Of a stretch of DNA of 9,608 bases, positions 6,365 through 9,608 are shown one piece after another. This DNA is from an uncultured Ruminococcus sp. (GTDB lineage: Bacteria; Bacillota; Clostridia; Oscillospirales; Ruminococcaceae): positions 1-9,608 of the forward strand of contig CAMWUB010000039.1 in NCBI GenBank assembly GCA_947177345.1, in the 5' to 3' direction. The notes beneath the pieces were generated by a model. It was not told the DNA's origin and searched no databases. It saw only the letters and a program-made list of their open reading frames with translations. A program made the position numbers and the translations under genes. How positions within the stretch are numbered: position 1 is the stretch's first letter; the number at the start of each line of letters is the position of its first letter.

Positions 6365-7549
6365 ATGAAGTTACTTAAAAATTTATTATCAATTATGGCT
6401 GTTATTGCTTTAACTGCTAATGTGGTTTCACTGGATACCTCTGCCAGTATAAGAATTTCAGAAGTACCGGCAAAATATACAGTACGTTCCGCACAGATAA
6501 ACTACTTTGATAATATTGATTCAATAGCTGAATACGTCAGGGAAAATATGACTAAACGCAATGATACTATTGAATTTTCTATCCCGTCAGATTTCGACGG
6601 CAGAGAAACTGTAATCAATGCTCTCAAAAATGCAACAGTTGAAACAAAAAATTCAAATCAGGGCGATTATCTCAGAAAATCCCTCAATTATGTTGAGTAC
6701 AGTATCAGTATGTATGATAAGAATATTACTATTTCTTTGAATGTCAATTATAACACAGACGCACAGCAGGAAAAACTTATTGACGAAAAAATAAAGGAAA
6801 TACTTGACAAACTCGATATTTCAAAAAAGAACGATTACAGAAAAATATCGACTATATACGAATATATAATAAATAATGTCACTTATGATTACACTTCAGA
6901 TGACGACCTTAAATATACAGCTTACGGAGCTTTATATAATGGTACGGCTGTTTGTCAGGGAATTTCAATGCTTTTCTATCGTATGGCAAGAGAAGCAGGT
7001 GTTTCATGCCGTATGATTATAGGCGATGCCGGTGGTCCTCATGCATGGAATATCGCCGGTATTGACGGTGTATATTATTTACTTGACCCTACTTTTGATT
7101 TACATTTCAGTAAAATTTCTGAATGTAAATATTTCATGCTTGGTACAGATGATTTTGATAACTATAACAAAAAAACAACTCATGTTCCGGCATCTGCTGA
7201 AATGGGTTTGTCAAGTCTTGATTTTGATTATGAATCAGAAAATTTCAAGAAAGAATATCCCATTTCAGATAAAAAGTTTGCTATCGAAAACAAAGCAGGC
7301 GACATAAATGCCGACAGTTTTACAGATGCCATTGATTCTTCAATGATTCTTACAGCATATGCTGAATTATCCACAAACGGTAAAAGCGGTTTCACAACTG
7401 TTCAGGAAATTACAGCAGATGTCAATAATGATGATGAAATCAATGCAGTAGATGCATCAATGTTACTGCAATATTACGCATATATTTCAACTGTTCCCGA
7501 AGAAGAACACGTTGAACCGGAAGATTTCTTTAAAAAGGAGGTGATTTAA
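6365..7549 (+). CDS. Secreted transglutaminase-like protein with C-terminal dockerin
   Basis: Predicted exported, cellulosome-associated protein of 394 residues. A Sec signal peptide spans about 1-27. The middle holds a transglutaminase-like (papain-fold) core with the catalytic triad visible: C197 in 'TAVCQGIS', H226 in 'PHAWN' and D241 in 'LLDPTFD'. Such domains act as cysteine proteases or acyl transferases; substrate unknown. Residues 312-376 form a type I-like dockerin. Its two calcium loops are D313-N315-D317-D324 and D352-N354-D356-D363, each followed by a helix, and it should bind a cohesin on a scaffoldin or cell-surface anchor. The residues just before the last loop aspartate, where cohesin choice is often set, are AI and AV. 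An acidic tail follows. ATG 6365 has CGGAGGT at 7 nt. The stop overlaps the next start by 1 nt. Confidence 0.92.
   Translation: MKLLKNLLSIMAVIALTANVVSLDTSASIRISEVPAKYTVRSAQINYFDNIDSIAEYVRENMTKRNDTIEFSIPSDFDGRETVINALKNATVETKNSNQGDYLRKSLNYVEYSISMYDKNITISLNVNYNTDAQQEKLIDEKIKEILDKLDISKKNDYRKISTIYEYIINNVTYDYTSDDDLKYTAYGALYNGTAVCQGISMLFYRMAREAGVSCRMIIGDAGGPHAWNIAGIDGVYYLLDPTFDLHFSKISECKYFMLGTDDFDNYNKKTTHVPASAEMGLSSLDFDYESENFKKEYPISDKKFAIENKAGDINADSFTDAIDSSMILTAYAELSTNGKSGFTTVQEITADVNNDDEINAVDASMLLQYYAYISTVPEEEHVEPEDFFKKEVI
7535..7544 (+). promoter_or_regulatory. Full-length Shine-Dalgarno for the downstream membrane protein
   Basis: AAGGAGGTGA matches the complement of the 16S rRNA 3' end over all ten bases and lies 4 nt before the ATG at 7549, inside the final codons of the dockerin gene. 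With the TAATG stop/start overlap it predicts efficient, coupled translation, possibly at a higher rate than the upstream gene. Confidence 0.85.
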
Positions 7550-8691
7550 TGTCAGACGATAATAATTACTCTCCGGTTCTGGAAGATATAGAATATACGG
7601 CATCTTCACAGAAAAAGGGCGAACCTACTGGTGTTGAGGCTATCTCTCTCGACAGCATGGAAACTAATTATAATCCGGCTTTCGACCAGCGTAAAGGTGC
7701 ACCTACTGGTATTGAGGCTGTTTCACTCGACAGCATGGACAATAATTATAATTCTTTCTCAGACCACAGAAAAGGTGACCCCACCGGAGTATCTGTACCG
7801 GTTCTTGACGATATATCCGGAACTCTCGGAGCTTCTGCCCAGCCTATAAACCGTGAACCTGAAAAACCTGTCATAACCGACGAGGAAATAATAGCTACAT
7901 TCAATCCGGAACTTAAAACAATATTCGATAATCTTTCAGACTTACAGCGACAACAAGTACTTGATATGCGTCGCGAACAAATGGGCGGTATCGCTCCGAA
8001 ACCTGAAGTAACTGCCCCCGTACTCGACGAAGATAATTATACACCTCCGCCACCTGAAGAAAAGAAAAATACTCCACCACCTGAACCGGTTGAAAAACCG
8101 ATACTCGACGAAGAACCCGAACTCCCGAAATATACTCCGAAGTACGTCGATTCAGATTTAGAACGTATAAAGAATGAGGCTAAAAAACAAGCGGTTACTT
8201 CACAGCTTACGTCCAATCAGAAAGATTCTAAAGAAAGTCTCCGTATGATGCTTGAACTCAAAGAACAGCGAAACGCTGAACTTGCTGAAAAAGGTTTCAT
8301 AATAACTATAGTTATCGCTATAATAGGTGTTGTCGGTGCGATTGCTTTCTATCTGCTTTACAGCGGAAGTCTCGGTCTGAGTTACAAGGATACTATCAGC
8401 GGAGCAGGTAACATAATAAAGGATTCAGCACTTTACATATCTCTTGTGACCGCTATAGGTTCGCTTACACTCATAACCGGTATGGGTGGCTTCAAATCAA
8501 TGGCTTCATTTGTATTCATAGTTGTGGGAATAATTCAGGTTTTCCCTGGTCTCGCCATGATTCCGCAACATAATGGAAGTCTTGCACTTGCCGGTATACT
8601 ATACGCCGTTTCGATAGGCTGTACTGTTGCAGTTATAGTAATGCTTTCCGCAAGTGAGGCTGTAGGACTTTATTTCAAGAGAAAGAAATAA
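7549..8691 (+). CDS. Repeat-rich four-helix membrane protein of unknown function
   Basis: I do not recognise a named family. The 380-residue protein has no signal peptide. Its first 245 residues are hydrophilic and probably cytosolic. They contain a 26-residue tandem repeat (KG[EAD]PTG at 23, 49 and 75) and six short Leu-Asp/Glu motifs: 'PVLED' (9-13), 'SLDSM' (33-37 and 59-63), 'PVLDD' (84-88), 'PVLDE' (157-161) and 'PILDE' (184-188). A Pro/Glu-rich stretch (164-200) and a charged, probably helical segment (202-248) follow. The C-terminal half has four hydrophobic helices, about 249-271, 294-312, 318-337 and 345-368, ending in a basic tail. Translation is coupled to the dockerin gene by TAATG and a perfect Shine-Dalgarno. 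The layout suggests a membrane hub whose tail carries repeated docking motifs; this is inference. Confidence 0.85.
   Translation: MSDDNNYSPVLEDIEYTASSQKKGEPTGVEAISLDSMETNYNPAFDQRKGAPTGIEAVSLDSMDNNYNSFSDHRKGDPTGVSVPVLDDISGTLGASAQPINREPEKPVITDEEIIATFNPELKTIFDNLSDLQRQQVLDMRREQMGGIAPKPEVTAPVLDEDNYTPPPPEEKKNTPPPEPVEKPILDEEPELPKYTPKYVDSDLERIKNEAKKQAVTSQLTSNQKDSKESLRMMLELKEQRNAELAEKGFIITIVIAIIGVVGAIAFYLLYSGSLGLSYKDTISGAGNIIKDSALYISLVTAIGSLTLITGMGGFKSMASFVFIVVGIIQVFPGLAMIPQHNGSLALAGILYAVSIGCTVAVIVMLSASEAVGLYFKRKK
7615..7821 (+). repeat. 78-bp in-frame tandem repeat (about 2.6 copies)
   Basis: Codons 23-48 and 49-74 form two consecutive units of exactly 26 residues (78 bp), followed by a diverged partial third from codon 75 to about 91. 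Each unit begins with KG, one variable residue, then PTG, and carries a Leu-Asp motif 11 residues later. The first two units are also alike at the DNA level (for example shared CTCGACAGCATGGA), which points to fairly recent duplication. Confidence 0.8.
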
Positions 8692-8722
8692 TTATATATT
8701 TTAATCAATCAGATTATTTTTC

Positions 8723-8755
8723 AGGCGTATGCCATAAGTGACATACGCCTTTTTT
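8723..8755 (+). terminator. Intrinsic terminator closing the purA-dockerin-membrane protein unit
   Basis: AGGCGTATG (8723-8731) pairs perfectly with CATACGCCT (8742-8750) across a 10-nt loop, followed by a run of six T (8750-8755). It lies about 30 nt past the stop. Only the plus strand has a clean T-run, so it mainly ends rightward transcription. The convergent gene ends just beyond it and no separate terminator for that gene is obvious. Confidence 0.92.
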
Positions 8756-8760
8756 ATGAG

Positions 8761-9576
8761 TTAATATTGTGTCGAAAATTTTATATCATAGCCATCACTT
8801 ACAGCGGTGATTCTGCCGTTATAACAGGTAGCATAACTTCTGATTCTGTATTTATTCAGAATCTCTTCAGTATCAGAGGAAAATTCACTTTCGGATGTAC
8901 ATGAAACGGCATATTCCGGTCTCACACGACTTATGAAAGTCTCCAAATTATCGAGTTTTCTTGCGTGATACGGTACTTTAAGAAGTGTACAGTTACCAAT
9001 ATTCATTATTTCCTCAAGACGCTGTTCCATAGCATCTCCGGTAAAAATCATTGTAGTATCGTGATATACTACTTTCGTCACAAGCGAAAAATCATTATCA
9101 TTATCTTCACCATAAAAATCCTTTTCCGGTGCATATACTGTATATTCCACGTCGTCGAGTGTGAATGTAATATCTTCGTGCATGAGTACAGGAGTTATAT
9201 TTTTTGCGTTCAGTGCCTTGTTATACTTTTCCATTTCGTTGCTTTCCTCGGTATAATCGGGGGCAAGTACATTTTTCACGTCGATATTGTTTATGAGTTT
9301 CGCCGAGCCACCTACGTGGTCTTTGTCGTAATGCGTTATTATAAGGTAATCAACTGATTCTATACCGTTTTCCGCAAGAAGTGAAAGTATCTGTTTTCCG
9401 TCACCTTTTTCACCGCAATCTATAACTACTGTACTGTTTTCAGTTCTTAAGACCATACAGTCAGCTTTTCCCACGTCGAGAAAATCAACGGTAAAATCGG
9501 GATAAACTGCTTTTTTTCCGCATGAAAAACTTAAAAGTGATGCTATCAGAACCAGACACAGAAAAAATTTTTTCAA
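8761..9576 (-). CDS. Secreted ComEC-like metallo-beta-lactamase-fold protein
   Basis: Predicted exported hydrolase-fold protein of 271 residues, resembling the stand-alone metallo-beta-lactamase domain of the ComEC family. The N terminus is a signal sequence ending in 'LLSFSC' (C19), a likely but non-canonical lipobox because Ser, not an aliphatic residue, is at -3. Fold landmarks are 'FLDVGKADC' (32-40), 'VVIDCG' (50-55), the metal motif H82-x-D84-x-D86-H87 in 'THYDKDHVGG', and 'IFTGDA' with D181. The usual 'HHGS' motif reads 'YHARK' (203-207), so one otherwise conserved His is Tyr. Relatives are nucleases or unknown hydrolases; without a ComEC channel domain a role in DNA uptake is not supported. 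The start is TTG 9576-9574, with GGTGA (9588-9584) 7 nt upstream. Its promoter lies outside the window or in its last few bases. Confidence 0.83.
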   Translation of the reverse strand: MKKFFLCLVLIASLLSFSCGKKAVYPDFTVDFLDVGKADCMVLRTENSTVVIDCGEKGDGKQILSLLAENGIESVDYLIITHYDKDHVGGSAKLINNIDVKNVLAPDYTEESNEMEKYNKALNAKNITPVLMHEDITFTLDDVEYTVYAPEKDFYGEDNDNDFSLVTKVVYHDTTMIFTGDAMEQRLEEIMNIGNCTLLKVPYHARKLDNLETFISRVRPEYAVSCTSESEFSSDTEEILNKYRIRSYATCYNGRITAVSDGYDIKFSTQY

Positions 9577-9584
9577 ATGAAAAT

Positions 9585-9600
9585 CACCGACCTTTCAGTG
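9585..9600 (-). promoter_or_regulatory. Possible hairpin masking the ribosome binding site of the MBL-fold gene
   Basis: Read on the minus strand, CACTGA (9600-9595) can pair with TCGGTG (9590-9585), with one G-T wobble, around an AAGG tetraloop. The 3' arm contains most of the GGTGA ribosome binding site. It is short, and the upstream sequence is cut by the window edge, so this is tentative. Confidence 0.3.
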
Positions 9601-9608
9601 TTTCTTAG

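Noticed and set aside
7026..7307. 93-codon plus-strand frame within the dockerin gene
   Set aside because: It is an out-of-frame reading of the transglutaminase core, which has a convincing catalytic triad in the main frame.
8965..9357. 130-codon plus-strand frame opposite the MBL-fold gene
   Set aside because: It is antisense to the conserved metal-binding region. Its Ile/Tyr/Phe/Cys-rich product looks like a shadow frame.
8761..9576. Competence (DNA uptake) function for the MBL-fold gene
   Set aside because: The ComEC similarity is limited to the metallo-beta-lactamase domain; no channel domain or other com gene is in the window.
1..9608. Mobile element, phage, CRISPR or toxin-antitoxin system
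   Set aside because: I saw no transposase, integrase, terminal repeats, direct-repeat array or toxin-antitoxin pair. The gene content is housekeeping and surface-protein genes.

Overview
The window looks like a chromosomal segment of an AT-rich, low-GC Gram-positive anaerobe, most likely a Ruminococcus-type member of the Oscillospiraceae. The strongest clue is a C-terminal dockerin module (two Ca2+-loop repeats ending in a 'VDASMLLQYYA'-like helix) on a secreted transglutaminase-like protein, a feature of cellulosome-forming ruminococci. Other clues are strong AGGAGG-type ribosome binding sites, frequent TTG/GTG starts, near-consensus sigma-A-type promoters, and an oxygen-sensitive pyruvate formate-lyase activating enzyme. 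The species assignment is inference. I see no tRNA, rRNA, CRISPR array, insertion sequence, phage gene or attachment site.

Layout. On the left, an AEC-family transporter (minus) diverges from cca (plus) across a compact 142-bp region holding two back-to-back promoters. cca (tRNA CCA-adding enzyme) overlaps a pflA-type radical SAM activase by 4 bp (ATGA). Next is a membrane-anchored M23/LytM protein resembling SpoIIQ, closed by a clear intrinsic terminator (4121-4155). A strong extended -10 promoter then drives an unrecognised zinc-ribbon/one-TM protein. purA (adenylosuccinate synthetase) has its own promoter, with a perfect 7-bp dyad over the -35.

Right part. No terminator or convincing promoter is visible in the 32 bp between purA and the dockerin-bearing transglutaminase, so these may be co-transcribed. 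The dockerin gene is joined by a 1-nt stop/start overlap (TAATG) and a full-length Shine-Dalgarno to an unrecognised protein. That protein has a repeat-rich, proline/acidic cytosolic half with recurring 'PVLD[DE]' motifs and a four-helix membrane half. A strong intrinsic terminator (8723-8755) ends this unit. A convergent minus-strand gene encodes a secreted, probably lipid-anchored ComEC-like metallo-beta-lactamase-fold protein.

How the genes relate. Most are housekeeping or cell-envelope genes without one shared pathway. The pair most likely to form an undescribed unit is the dockerin-transglutaminase plus its translationally coupled membrane partner (6365-8691). Four of eight genes appear to start at TTG or GTG, and for three of these the nearby promoter or Shine-Dalgarno decides against a longer reading frame.
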